The notes below the pieces were generated by a model. That model was not told the origin of the DNA, made no database searches, and worked only from the letters and a program-made list of their open reading frames with translations. Positions 19,228 to 27,176 of a stretch of 64,000 bases of DNA are shown here, one piece after another; the first letter of the stretch is position 1; each line of letters begins with the position of its first letter. The position numbers were made by a program, and so were the translations under genes. This stretch comes from Kineosporia babensis. GTDB taxonomy: Bacteria; Actinomycetota; Actinomycetes; Actinomycetales; Kineosporiaceae. The stretch covers positions 1-64,000 of the forward strand of contig NZ_JAJOMB010000011.1 in the NCBI RefSeq assembly GCF_021129305.1, given 5' to 3'.

Positions 19228-19324
19228 CAGCACGAGCATCGGGTGTCGCCAGGTGCGTTTGTCATGCATCGCGCTCACCTGGCTGTGTGCCGTTACGCCC
19301 GTCTACCGTTCCGCTGGCCGGTGA
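19228..19324. repeat. Conserved 97-bp intergenic element, copy 1
   Basis: This stretch aligns without gaps to 25804-25900 at roughly 70% identity, and most differences are C/T or A/G transitions. Shared cores are TGCATCG, GCTCACCTGG and CTACCGTTC. A -10-like TACCGT is at 19304-19309. A weaker partial third copy follows at about 19349-19396, with TACTGT at 19384-19389. It could be a promoter element or a short mobile or regulatory repeat. Confidence 0.5.
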
Positions 19325-19480
19325 CTGCACGGCATGCCGGTGGCCGATTGGCTCTTCCTCTCCTGTAGGCCGTTTCGCCTCTCTACTGTTCAGCTGCCTT
19401 CGACCGGTTCACCCGATCTTCGGCAACCTCCGTCGCTAGCGTTCGCCCTCGTAGCACTTACTTCGGGGGAGTACGAACTG

Positions 19481-19754
19481 ATGGCCCTCCTGCTTGCCCG
19501 GCCACGGGCGTCCGCAATCAAGAGAACCCGGGTGATCAGGGGGCACGCTGGTCGGGGTGTGCGGTGTGGCTCTGGCGCTCAGCGCCACAACCGTCTTCGC
19601 CGGGCCCATGTTGCCGGCCAAGCCGCAGCAGGTCGGCACAGCCGCTGCCGAGGGCAGCATCACCGTATACACGGAATCGGTGGCGCAGAGAACGTCATCG
19701 CGAGGACAAGAGCTTAGTGAAACCGCTGCCCACACCGCACCGCAAGAACGGTAA
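19481..19754 (+). pseudogene. Small exported protein with a G-tract frameshift
   Basis: An ATG at 19481 with GGGGGAG upstream opens a basic N-terminus (MALLLARPRASAIKRTRVI). After the G5 run at 19539-19543 the sensible reading moves to another frame. If the run were G4, the product would be about 90 residues with a hydrophobic signal core (GTLVGVCGVALALSATTVFA) and a short hydrophilic mature part. The uncorrected frame continues to 19717. It is either a frameshifted gene or a homopolymer error. Its 3' end overlaps the VanZ-like gene on the other strand. Confidence 0.45.
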
Positions 19755-20205
19755 CCATCGCACCTCCCATGTTCCGCAGGAGATCCACTTCTTCGCAGAC
19801 GCCGATATTCAGAGCACTCTGCGCCAGTTCCAAGCCTGTCGCGTACAACAGAACGAAGATCAGGACGCGACTGGTGGTTTGCACTGTGAGCGCAAGGAAA
19901 AAAGCCAGCGGCATGTACAAGAACACGTTGATCCAGGCCGCCGCATTCCACGACCACTCGATGGACAGATCGAAGCAAGACTGAAAGTTAGCTCCGGAAA
20001 ATGAACTCGAGAAAGAACGCCCGCCTGCAAGTAAAGTTCCTACGGCCGGGATGCCCAGGCCCAGGACCAACCCGAAGGCCACAACCCGTGCGATGCCTAG
20101 TCGACTCGCCATTAGTTGAGACACCACGAGTGCAGCGAGCAGCACCAAGATGAGTGCGCCAAGCGTGAGGGGCTCCTTCAGGAAACCCATCAGGGCTGAA
20201 CCCAT
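19714..20205 (-). CDS. VanZ-like membrane protein
   Basis: The 163-residue protein has about four to five membrane helices. Its C-terminal half matches the VanZ-like pattern: NVFLYMPLAFF, then GLELAQSALN, then EEVDLLRNMGGA. VanZ-like proteins are poorly understood integral membrane proteins; VanZ itself gives low-level teicoplanin resistance. The ATG is at 20205. It is a lone leftward gene. Confidence 0.75.
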   Translation of the reverse strand: MGSALMGFLKEPLTLGALILVLLAALVVSQLMASRLGIARVVAFGLVLGLGIPAVGTLLAGGRSFSSSFSGANFQSCFDLSIEWSWNAAAWINVFLYMPLAFFLALTVQTTSRVLIFVLLYATGLELAQSALNIGVCEEVDLLRNMGGAMVTVLAVRCGQRFH

Positions 20206-20285
20206 GTGACCTCCGAACGATCAGCCGAACTGGCGCCTGGCCGCACCATTGCACAGCGGCGCGACCAGGCGTCTGCGTCGTGCGA

Positions 20286-20834
20286 CTACGGGTGCACCTT
20301 GTCAGCCTTGTCGTTGAAACTGCCTACGTACGAGACGTAGGCGTTCGCCTCCAGCTTGTAGTAGTTCGAAGGCGTGTCAAGGAGTTCGCCGGCCCCGTCG
20401 CTCTGCCGATTCCGGTAGGACGAAACCATGTTCACGAAGCCGTAGTTGCTGAGATTTTGCCAGGTCTCATCCCGGAAGATCAGCCGGCGTCCTTCGCCGT
20501 TGGCATGCTCGAACAGGCATAGCCAACCGCTCGCACAGTCAGGAACCGCCGAGACGGACCGCTCTGCAGAAGCCAGACCGCGAGCCTGCAGCGCGCGGTC
20601 GGCCGCTCGGTTACTGGTGAAGCACTCCGTCTCCGTGCCACCAACCACGACGCACGATGTGGCCTCGCCCCAACCCTTGGTCAGGTCTATGCTCTGAGTC
20701 CCGAACTTGGCCATCACCGGCTTGGCAGAGCCACCGGCGGCCGTGTCCGCCTGTGCTGCTCCGGCGACACCCGTCACAGAGATGAAGGTCAACCCGAGTG
20801 CGGCGATTCGTCTGTTGCGTTTCTGCTGCTTCAC
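20286..20834 (-). CDS. Exported peptidase-inhibitor-like protein (family I36)
   Basis: The 182-residue product has a Sec signal peptide ending AAQA. A C-terminal beta/gamma-crystallin-like segment, SGWLCLFEHANGEGR then FVNMVSSYRNR, is typical of the I36 family of Streptomyces metalloproteinase inhibitors. I chose the GTG at 20834, which has GGGGG six bases upstream; the TTG at 20840 would be too close. A second I36-like protein is at 28562. Whether it inhibits a protease cannot be read from the sequence. Confidence 0.7.
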   Translation of the reverse strand: MKQQKRNRRIAALGLTFISVTGVAGAAQADTAAGGSAKPVMAKFGTQSIDLTKGWGEATSCVVVGGTETECFTSNRAADRALQARGLASAERSVSAVPDCASGWLCLFEHANGEGRRLIFRDETWQNLSNYGFVNMVSSYRNRQSDGAGELLDTPSNYYKLEANAYVSYVGSFNDKADKVHP

Positions 20835-21330
20835 TTTCAACCCCCGTTTGATCGAATACCCACGAAGCGTAGGTACGAACCGGAGGCTAGCAGCAGCTTT
20901 AACAGCCGTCCCCGAAACCGCAAATTACATTCGCTCGGTCGACCGATCCCAAATCTGGCCATCCTGGCGATGATTTCCTGGCCGAAAACACCCCTGCCAC
21001 AGATCTCGCGCTCACCTCGCCGTTTCATTCGAATGACGTCGAATGACAATTTTCTTGAGTCTTCCCTCACTACTCCAAGGTCTGGACTGCCCTGACGTAC
21101 GTGCGCGACCTGCAAGCGGAGGCAGCCGTCCTACCGCGTGCCCCGACAGCAGGCAGCCGAGACATTGCATGCGGGCGTGTTCCCTACCCACTGGTCGTCG
21201 CACTTAAACTGCCTTTTCGGTCCGTTTGGGCGATACCGACGCCGATTCGAGGGCAAGCTCCTCAGCGATTCAGCAATGTTCGTCAGCGCTTCCGTCACAG
21301 CGGAGCCAATCGCCCACGGAGACCAACGAT
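20835..21330. other. Divergent intergenic region with a 10-bp direct repeat
   Basis: The 496-bp region separates the leftward inhibitor gene from the rightward membrane protein. It holds a tandem 10-bp direct repeat, TCGAATGAC(G/A), at 21029-21048 and the word CTGACGTACG at 21092-21101, which also occurs near 36251. No gene is supported, although the frame of the next gene is open back to 21226. Confidence 0.4.
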
Positions 21331-22389
21331 TTGAACAGCATTCTCGAGAGCCCCAGCTACTGGGTCCGCAACCACTGGCGCAAGGCCGCGATCGGTGGCT
21401 GTGTCCTGGCCGTCGCCACAACCGGTTGGGGCGTGATCTCCCCCAGCGGGCAGACTCATGCCAGCAGCTGGCGCCTGCCCGATGCCCAGTGGGACGGTGC
21501 GCCGACGCCGACCATCGCGCCGACAACTCCAGTCACAGTGGAACCCAAGAGCCTGCCGGGCCTGCCGCCTCAGCCGCCCAAGGGGCCAGTGGTGCCAGCT
21601 CCGCGTGTGGCCTCCATACCGCAGTCGACCGAACCAAGCGATCCGGCCGTCAAGCCCACACCCGATGAGAAGCCCACTCGCAGCGTGTCATCCACTCCTC
21701 CCGAAGCTTCAGCCCCAACTGAACCGAAGGACTCGCCTACAAGCGAGCCCACGCCTACCGAGCCGACCCGGCCGCTGATCGAGGATCCATCCCCCGCTGC
21801 CCCTGAGGTATCGAACGACCCAGTACTCGTCGCTGGCCCCGAGCCGCACTTCTACTTCCAGGGCAACGTCAACGTGTTCACGGAAGCCAAGGTCCACTGC
21901 GCACTGTTGGACAACGAGTCCGACCTCAGTTACCGCATCACCTCAGTCAGTTTCACACCGCTCGAGGGCGACAGCTTCTCCACGGTCTCACCCACAGCCG
22001 AAGACTGCTCGGGGTCCGGCAAATCCGAGCCGGCCGGCCCTTGCACCGAGATCACTCTCGCGCCCGGCTCCTTCTGCGAATTCGCCATCCAGGCACCGTC
22101 CCGCGACGGGCACAACCATCGGGCCCGCCTGGTTATCACTGCCGAGGGCATCTGCACCGACCGGAAGTCCGCCGAGTGCGCGCAGATCCCCAGCGACCGC
22201 AAGCCCACGGCCCAGAACCCGATCCGCGTGCAGTGGAAGCTGGCCAACCGGACGATCGTGGCCTGCCACGCGGTAGACCGTCCAGCAGACAGGGGCACCT
22301 GGCCGGAAGAGGATGCGGGCAAGTGCCCGGAGCCGGAACCTGATTCACATCTCGAGGAGACACCCAGCAAGGAGAGCAAGGACTCCTGA
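21331..22389 (+). CDS. Membrane-anchored Pro-rich exported protein, unknown function
   Basis: From the TTG at 21331 (GGAG nine bases upstream) the product is 352 residues. It has one membrane helix near residues 19-36, a Pro/Thr/Ser/Glu-rich linker (about 60-160), then an extracellular domain with at least six cysteines (about 170-330). The last part (LAPGSFCEFAIQAPS) recalls choice-of-anchor-like beta-sandwich domains, but I do not assign a family. The frame is open further upstream to 21226 with unconvincing residues. It may pair with the next gene, also membrane-anchored with a similar all-beta domain. Confidence 0.65.
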   Translation: MNSILESPSYWVRNHWRKAAIGGCVLAVATTGWGVISPSGQTHASSWRLPDAQWDGAPTPTIAPTTPVTVEPKSLPGLPPQPPKGPVVPAPRVASIPQSTEPSDPAVKPTPDEKPTRSVSSTPPEASAPTEPKDSPTSEPTPTEPTRPLIEDPSPAAPEVSNDPVLVAGPEPHFYFQGNVNVFTEAKVHCALLDNESDLSYRITSVSFTPLEGDSFSTVSPTAEDCSGSGKSEPAGPCTEITLAPGSFCEFAIQAPSRDGHNHRARLVITAEGICTDRKSAECAQIPSDRKPTAQNPIRVQWKLANRTIVACHAVDRPADRGTWPEEDAGKCPEPEPDSHLEETPSKESKDS

Positions 22390-22540
22390 GGGATGCCACT
22401 CAACCCGTGACATGGCCCACAGCTTCCAACGCAATCCCCTCGAAACGTCCCGAACCGCCCACTGAAGTCGATCGTCCCTCATTGACACCGCCAGGCCCGG
22501 CCACTTGCCTGTGGCTGCGACCAAGCGGATGGGGAAAGCG

Positions 22541-23113
22541 ATGGCAGTTCGAAGGGTTCGGCGCCGTAGGCTGACGGCGGTCGTCACCGTGGCGATGGCG
22601 ATGCTGCTCCTGGGCGGGTACTTCTGGATCGGCCGGGCGCCCAGGTCTTTGGAGGGGTCGATCGGCGCGGGCACGTACGGGCTGCACATGAACGTGAACG
22701 AAGTGGCGACGTGGGGTGGGCTGGACGTCCGGAACACGGGCAGCCGCCCACTGGTGCTGGACAGCCTGACTCTGCATCAGGCCGAAGGGGCAGCCGACGG
22801 GGTCAAGTTCCTGCGGATGCAGGTGGTGGCCACGGACAAGCTCGGAGACGGGCCCCGGATCGGGATGAGCGGGAATGCTGGGGCCGACGTGATTCCGGAA
22901 GGGTTGCGTTCGCCGCTGGACGGATACGAGTTGCCAGCGAGTTCTGAGGTGTCGGTGTTGATTCAGTACCAGGCGTTGCGGGAAGGCTCTTTTCGGTATG
23001 ACACGGCGACGTTCGACTATCACGAAGGCAGCCGCACCGGGCAGTTGACCGTGGTGCAGGCCCTGGATGTGTGCGTGCCGGCGGATGCCGAATGCGACCT
23101 GCCACGGCTGTGA
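22541..23113 (+). CDS. Membrane-anchored beta-domain protein, unknown function
   Basis: The ATG at 22541 follows GGGGAAAGCG. The 190-residue product has an Arg-rich N-terminus, one helix (about 12-32) and an extracellular region with two late cysteines (CVPADAEC) and beta-sandwich-like spacing. It lies 151 bases after the preceding gene with the same topology, so an operon is plausible. Its stop codon abuts the stop of the convergent gmhB gene. Confidence 0.65.
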   Translation: MAVRRVRRRRLTAVVTVAMAMLLLGGYFWIGRAPRSLEGSIGAGTYGLHMNVNEVATWGGLDVRNTGSRPLVLDSLTLHQAEGAADGVKFLRMQVVATDKLGDGPRIGMSGNAGADVIPEGLRSPLDGYELPASSEVSVLIQYQALREGSFRYDTATFDYHEGSRTGQLTVVQALDVCVPADAECDLPRL

Positions 23114-23629
23114 TCAGACCTGCGTCAGGGCCGGGCTCATCAGTTCTTCCAGCGCTTTGATCGACGGGTGATCGGCAGACTCCCCGAGGAGAACACCACA
23201 GGCTCCTGCCGCCTGGGCAGCCTGCAGATCGGACAGGTTGTCGCCCACCACCAGGCATTCGGCGGGCTCGACCCGGAGGGTGGTCGCGGCAGCCTGGATC
23301 AACCGGGGCGCGGGTTTACGGCAGTCACAGCCGTCCCACGGCGCATGCGGGCAGACCTTCCAGGTGTCGAACACCCCGATCAGGCGCTCGATCCGCATGT
23401 TCACGATTTCCATCTGCTCGTAGCTGATCATCCCCCGCCCCACCGCAGACTGGTTCGTGACCACGCCGAGCTTGAGCCCGCTGCGGCGCAGTGCGGCGAT
23501 GCACGCGGCAGCGCCGGGCATCGGGTCGACCAGATCGGGATCGCCGTTGTAGGGAACATCTTTGACCAGTGTGCCGTCGCGGTCGAACAGCACTGCCTTG
23601 ACCGAGGGGTAGCGACTCAGCGGATTCAC
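23114..23629 (-). CDS. gmhB: D-glycero-manno-heptose 1,7-bisphosphate phosphatase (HAD-IIIA)
   Basis: The 171-residue protein has the HAD motif I DRDGTL near residue 17, the motif VTNQS, a zinc-binding CPH...CDC cluster (about 93-103) typical of GmhB, and motif IV GDNLSDLQAA. It removes the C7 phosphate of heptose 1,7-bisphosphate. The GTG start at 23629 overlaps the stop of the kinase gene by four bases (GTGA), so it is the third gene of the heptose operon. Confidence 0.88.
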   Translation of the reverse strand: MNPLSRYPSVKAVLFDRDGTLVKDVPYNGDPDLVDPMPGAAACIAALRRSGLKLGVVTNQSAVGRGMISYEQMEIVNMRIERLIGVFDTWKVCPHAPWDGCDCRKPAPRLIQAAATTLRVEPAECLVVGDNLSDLQAAQAAGACGVLLGESADHPSIKALEELMSPALTQV

Positions 23630-24594
23630 GGCACGGTCTCCAGTTCAGTCTCGTTCCGAGACATCAGGTTACCGGTCGCGGTCAGTTCCTCTCGAGTAAT
23701 CGGCGTGGTGCCGCGCCGGCCGACCACGATGCCGGCCCCGGCGTTGGCGATCTGGCAGGCCTGCCTCAGGTCGAGGCCTCGGGCCAAGCAGGCGGCGACC
23801 ACTGCGGCGACGGTGTCGCCTGCACCGGTGACGTCGGCGACCTCGAGCGCCTGGGCGGGCAGGTGGAACTCTGCCGATCGACCGTCGAACAAGGACATTC
23901 CCTCGGCACCTCGGGTGACCAGCACGGCACACCCCAAATGGCGGACGAGTCCGAGCGCCTGTTCCTGCAGCGAACCTTTGGGGGTGGCACGGCGCAGTTC
24001 GCCGAGGTTCGGCGTGATCAGGGTGGCACCGCGATACCGGCGGTAGTGGGTACCTTTCGGGTCGACGACGATCGGGATCTCGGCCGCTGCGGCCATCCGG
24101 ATCACCTCGGCGCAGAGGTAGGCGTTGCACAGGCCTTTCGCGTAGTCGGACAAGAGGACGATGTCGGCGGCCTCGATCTGCCGGCGCACCTGGTTGAGGC
24201 AGCCGCGGACGAGTTCGGGCCGGACCGTTGCCGGAGGTTCCTGGTCCAGCCGGAGCAGTTGCTGACCACCGGCCAGGATCCGGTGTTTGCTGGTGGTTGG
24301 GCCCTCGCCGATCACCACGGCCGAGCAGTCGACGCCGCCGGCGGTGAGCAAGTCGCGCAGGCGCTCCCCCGCCGTATCCGGCCCGACCGCGCCGACCAGA
24401 GAAACCGACTCCCCCAGCGCGGCCAGGTTCATGGCCGCATTGCCTGCGCCGCCCGGAGTGTGAGTGCGGTTGCGCTCCAGCACGATCGGGACGGGCGCTT
24501 CCGGCGAAAGACGGCTGGCCTCGCCCTCGGTGAAGGTGTCCAGCATCAGGTCACCGACCACCAGTGCCCGGCGGGGCCGCACGTCAGACCACAT
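23626..24594 (-). CDS. rfaE1: D-glycero-beta-D-manno-heptose-7-phosphate kinase (HldE N-domain type, PfkB family)
   Basis: The 322-residue PfkB-family kinase has the GGAGNAAMNLAALG motif and the C-terminal DVTGAGDT anion-hole signature. SPEAPVPIV near the N-terminus is typical of the RfaE/HldE kinase domain rather than ribokinase. It phosphorylates heptose-7-phosphate at C1. The ATG at 24594 overlaps the end of the fusion gene by 11 bases; a GTG at 24582 is an alternative. In Enterobacteria this domain is fused to the nucleotidyltransferase, but here that domain sits on the neighbouring gene. Confidence 0.85.
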   Translation of the reverse strand: MWSDVRPRRALVVGDLMLDTFTEGEASRLSPEAPVPIVLERNRTHTPGGAGNAAMNLAALGESVSLVGAVGPDTAGERLRDLLTAGGVDCSAVVIGEGPTTSKHRILAGGQQLLRLDQEPPATVRPELVRGCLNQVRRQIEAADIVLLSDYAKGLCNAYLCAEVIRMAAAAEIPIVVDPKGTHYRRYRGATLITPNLGELRRATPKGSLQEQALGLVRHLGCAVLVTRGAEGMSLFDGRSAEFHLPAQALEVADVTGAGDTVAAVVAACLARGLDLRQACQIANAGAGIVVGRRGTTPITREELTATGNLMSRNETELETVP

Positions 24595-25636
24595 CCAGGC
24601 GCTCGATGAGCTGCGTGCTCGAGAGGTCGATGATGCGGGGCAGGAACTCGACTCGGCCGCCGAACCGCTCCACGATCTCCCGCTCGGGCAGAGCCGCGGC
24701 ATATTCCGAACCCTTGCAGTGCACATCGGGCTGCAGCTCGGCCAGGGCTGCGGCCGGATCGTCCTGGTCGAAGATGCAGACGTAGTCGACCGGCTCCAGA
24801 GCCTGCAGCAGCACCGCGCGCCCGCCCTGCGAGCTGAACGGCCGGCCGGGGCCCTTCACCCGGCGCACCGAGGCGTCCGAGTTGAGCAGCACCACCAGAA
24901 CGTCGCCCAGCGCTGCTGCCCGCGACAGTGAGTCCAGGTGACCGGCGTGCAGTACGTCGAAACAGCCGTTCGTGGAGACGACCGTCAGACGCTGCTGCCG
25001 CCATTCCTCCCGCATCGCGAGCAGTTTCCCCGGCAGGATCGTCGACTCGTCGGCCGGTTCGTCCGCGCTCCCCAGCAAGAGACGTTCGGTGAGGTCACAG
25101 ACGATGTGCAGCAGCGTCATCTGGCATTCCTGGATCCGCGCGGTCACCACCGAGGGCACCTTGAGCAGCAGATCGCAGTGCCGGTCCAGTGCCGCCGGAT
25201 GCCGCCCGGTCAGGCCCACGACGAACACGCCTTTCTTCTGGGCGATGCGCGCGGCCTCGACGACGTTCGAGGAGTTGCCGCTGGCGCTGATCGCGAACAG
25301 GATGTCGCCCTGTCGCCCGAAAGCCTCTACCTGACGGGCAAAGACTGCGTCGAAACCGAAGTCGTTGCCTACGCCGGTCAGCACACTGGTGTCTGTGCTC
25401 AGCGCCAGTACCGGCAGCGGACGGCGGGCCCGATGGAACCGGCCGGTGAACTCGGCGGCGAAGTGCTGGGCGTCGGCCGCCGAGCCACCGTTACCCACCA
25501 CATAGGCCCGACGCTCGCCGTCCAGGCATTCGGCCAGACGCCTGGACGCCTCGACCACCTGTGGCCCCAAAGCGTCCCGAGCCAGCGTCTTGACCCGCGC
25601 AGCCTGACGTAGCGCCTCCCCGACAACAACGTCCAC
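24584..25636 (-). CDS. Fusion of GmhA (sedoheptulose-7-phosphate isomerase) and HldE C-domain (heptose nucleotidyltransferase)
   Basis: The 350-residue protein joins two enzymes. Residues about 1-195 are a SIS-fold GmhA isomerase (VVGNGGSAADAQHF and FAISASGNSSN motifs). Residues about 210-350 are an RfaE/HldE-type cytidylyltransferase-fold domain (TNGCFDVLHAGHL, with the HxGH motif, and DASVRRVKGPGRP). Together they would convert sedoheptulose-7-phosphate to heptose-7-phosphate and later activate heptose-1-phosphate as a nucleotide sugar. I chose the GTG at 25636 because AAGGGGG precedes it; the frame is open to 25816. It is the first gene of the three-gene operon. Confidence 0.85.
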   Translation of the reverse strand: MDVVVGEALRQAARVKTLARDALGPQVVEASRRLAECLDGERRAYVVGNGGSAADAQHFAAEFTGRFHRARRPLPVLALSTDTSVLTGVGNDFGFDAVFARQVEAFGRQGDILFAISASGNSSNVVEAARIAQKKGVFVVGLTGRHPAALDRHCDLLLKVPSVVTARIQECQMTLLHIVCDLTERLLLGSADEPADESTILPGKLLAMREEWRQQRLTVVSTNGCFDVLHAGHLDSLSRAAALGDVLVVLLNSDASVRRVKGPGRPFSSQGGRAVLLQALEPVDYVCIFDQDDPAAALAELQPDVHCKGSEYAAALPEREIVERFGGRVEFLPRIIDLSSTQLIERLDVV

Positions 25637-25803
25637 AATTCCCCCTTGCCTCAGGTCGACATTCGTCCATGCCATCAAGATCGGAATATCCGATCCCTGG
25701 ACGATTATGCCCGAAGCAAAGGGCTGGCCGCGCCAGCCGCTCATCAACCCGACCGCGCTAGCAGAGGGCGCCGGGCCGCACCACGCCCAGCGCCCTGTCT
25801 CGT

Positions 25804-25900
25804 GCAGCGTGGGCACCGGGTGCCATCAGATGCATCTGTTGTGCATCGTGCTCACCTGGTTGCGCGCGGCCGGGCCTGCCTACCGTTCTTGCGGTGGCGG
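25804..25900. repeat. Conserved 97-bp intergenic element, copy 2
   Basis: This is the partner of 19228-19324 with gapless alignment. TACCGT at 25881-25886 could be the -10 box of the CD-NTase-like gene, placing transcription start about 40 bases before its ATG. The element lies in the divergent region between the heptose operon and that gene. Confidence 0.5.
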
Positions 25901-25932
25901 TGGGGCCTTCAGGCTTCGAAAGGACTAGGGCG

Positions 25933-26814
25933 ATGACGGTCGAGCGGTCTTCCGGGCATGCAGCTTCCACGCGTCTGACCTCGTTCATGCGCCGGCTGAT
26001 CGCTCATCCGTGCGTGCTGGAGGCGCTGCTGACCGGCGGCCACCGACGCAGAAGCACCCAGCCGTACGTCAAGGATCTGGACCTGATCGTGGTGCTGCGC
26101 CGTGACTACCCCCGGGAGCAGGCGGTCCGCCTGATCCAGCAGATCGTCTGCTTCGGGGCACTGGGCCGCTCGCTCGACGACCGTCACCGCTACCGCAGCA
26201 CTCGCGTCACCGGCTACTCGCTGCAGTACGAAGCCCGCGACGACGCCGTGGACCCGCAGGAACGCTTCTACCTGAGCCCTCCCCCGGTGGACGTGATGCC
26301 CGCCTACCGCGAAGGCACGCACCTGATGATCCCCGACCGCGACTCCGACCAGTGGATTCCGGCCAATCCCGACTACGCCGACCTAAAACCGTTGGTGACG
26401 GCCTGGAGTCGGCGCCACGACCTCGGCCTGACCCCACTTGCGGCGCAGACCATGGCGCTGCGGTACCTGCCGCGTGGCCGCACCGACGGGGTGGATGTGG
26501 CGCTGGCCGCGTTCTTCCGCAACGCCGCCGAAAACGCCCTCAGCACCGAAGATCCCCTGGTGCGGGTCTGCCTGCGAGAGACCGCGGACGTGGCGGAACG
26601 GGCCGTCGTCACCGATCGGCTCGGCGATCGCTGGGACGCCGAACGGCTGTGGCATGACGTTCTGGGCGAGAGGTTCGGGCCGAACTGGATGTCCGGGGTG
26701 CCGGTGGCCATCCCGATCCGGCCCTCGAAGACCGACGAGATGCTGACCGCGGCCTCGAAGTGGCGGGCGCGCAAGAGTCTTGGCCGGGCCAGCATCCGCT
26801 CAGCGTTCGGGTAG
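25933..26814 (+). CDS. CD-NTase-like (SMODS/OAS-type) nucleotidyltransferase
   Basis: The 293-residue protein has a polymerase-beta-type nucleotidyltransferase core. A GG...ST loop (LLTGGHRRRST) is followed by KDLDLIVVL with the two metal-binding aspartates, and a third acidic residue sits in PPVDVMPA. The downstream IPDRDSDQWIPANP pattern resembles CD-NTases of the CBASS type, which make cyclic di- or trinucleotides. The ATG at 25933 follows AAGGA. No CBASS effector, ubiquitin-like accessory or HORMA gene is adjacent, so it is an orphan or has another role. It diverges from the heptose operon. Confidence 0.6.
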   Translation: MTVERSSGHAASTRLTSFMRRLIAHPCVLEALLTGGHRRRSTQPYVKDLDLIVVLRRDYPREQAVRLIQQIVCFGALGRSLDDRHRYRSTRVTGYSLQYEARDDAVDPQERFYLSPPPVDVMPAYREGTHLMIPDRDSDQWIPANPDYADLKPLVTAWSRRHDLGLTPLAAQTMALRYLPRGRTDGVDVALAAFFRNAAENALSTEDPLVRVCLRETADVAERAVVTDRLGDRWDAERLWHDVLGERFGPNWMSGVPVAIPIRPSKTDEMLTAASKWRARKSLGRASIRSAFG

Positions 26815-26828
26815 ATCTGGTTCTGGAT

Positions 26829-27176
26829 CTACTGGGTCCAGCCCTCGACCCACGACTTCTGGTTCGCCCAGCCCACCTTCGCCTTGGGCAGGTCCCCGCC
26901 GGACGCGAAGGTCACGCTGACGATCGCGCCGGGCGCCTTGCAGGCCTTGTACTCGCGGACCTCGTTCGTGTAGCCGTGCCCGTCCGGGCCGACGGACTCC
27001 CGCTTGCCCTTGGTCCCGAAGATCTTGGCCACCTTGGCCTTCGACATGCCCACCTGGACCTTGCCGAACTCCGTGGTGGTGACGCAGGGCTTGTTCTTGG
27101 GCGCGGCATCCGCGGCGGCCGCCCCGCCGACCAGCAGGGCGGTGCTCATTCCAACTGCAACCAGGACTCGACGCAT
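26829..27176 (-). CDS. Small exported BLIP/BamE-like protein
   Basis: The 115-residue product has a Sec signal peptide ending ADA. A domain with FGKVQVGMSKAKVAKIFG follows, a pattern seen in the repeats of Streptomyces beta-lactamase-inhibitor protein and in SmpA/BamE-like domains. Two cysteines (about 31 and 79) could form a disulfide. GGAGGGG lies eight bases before the ATG. A beta-lactamase-inhibiting role is possible but not shown, since a single BLIP-like repeat is often of unknown function. Confidence 0.65.
   Translation of the reverse strand: MRRVLVAVGMSTALLVGGAAAADAAPKNKPCVTTTEFGKVQVGMSKAKVAKIFGTKGKRESVGPDGHGYTNEVREYKACKAPGAIVSVTFASGGDLPKAKVGWANQKSWVEGWTQ

Noticed and set aside
25933-26814. 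A complete CBASS operon
   Set aside because: Only the nucleotidyltransferase is present; the next gene is a leftward BLIP/BamE-like secreted protein and no effector or accessory gene is adjacent.
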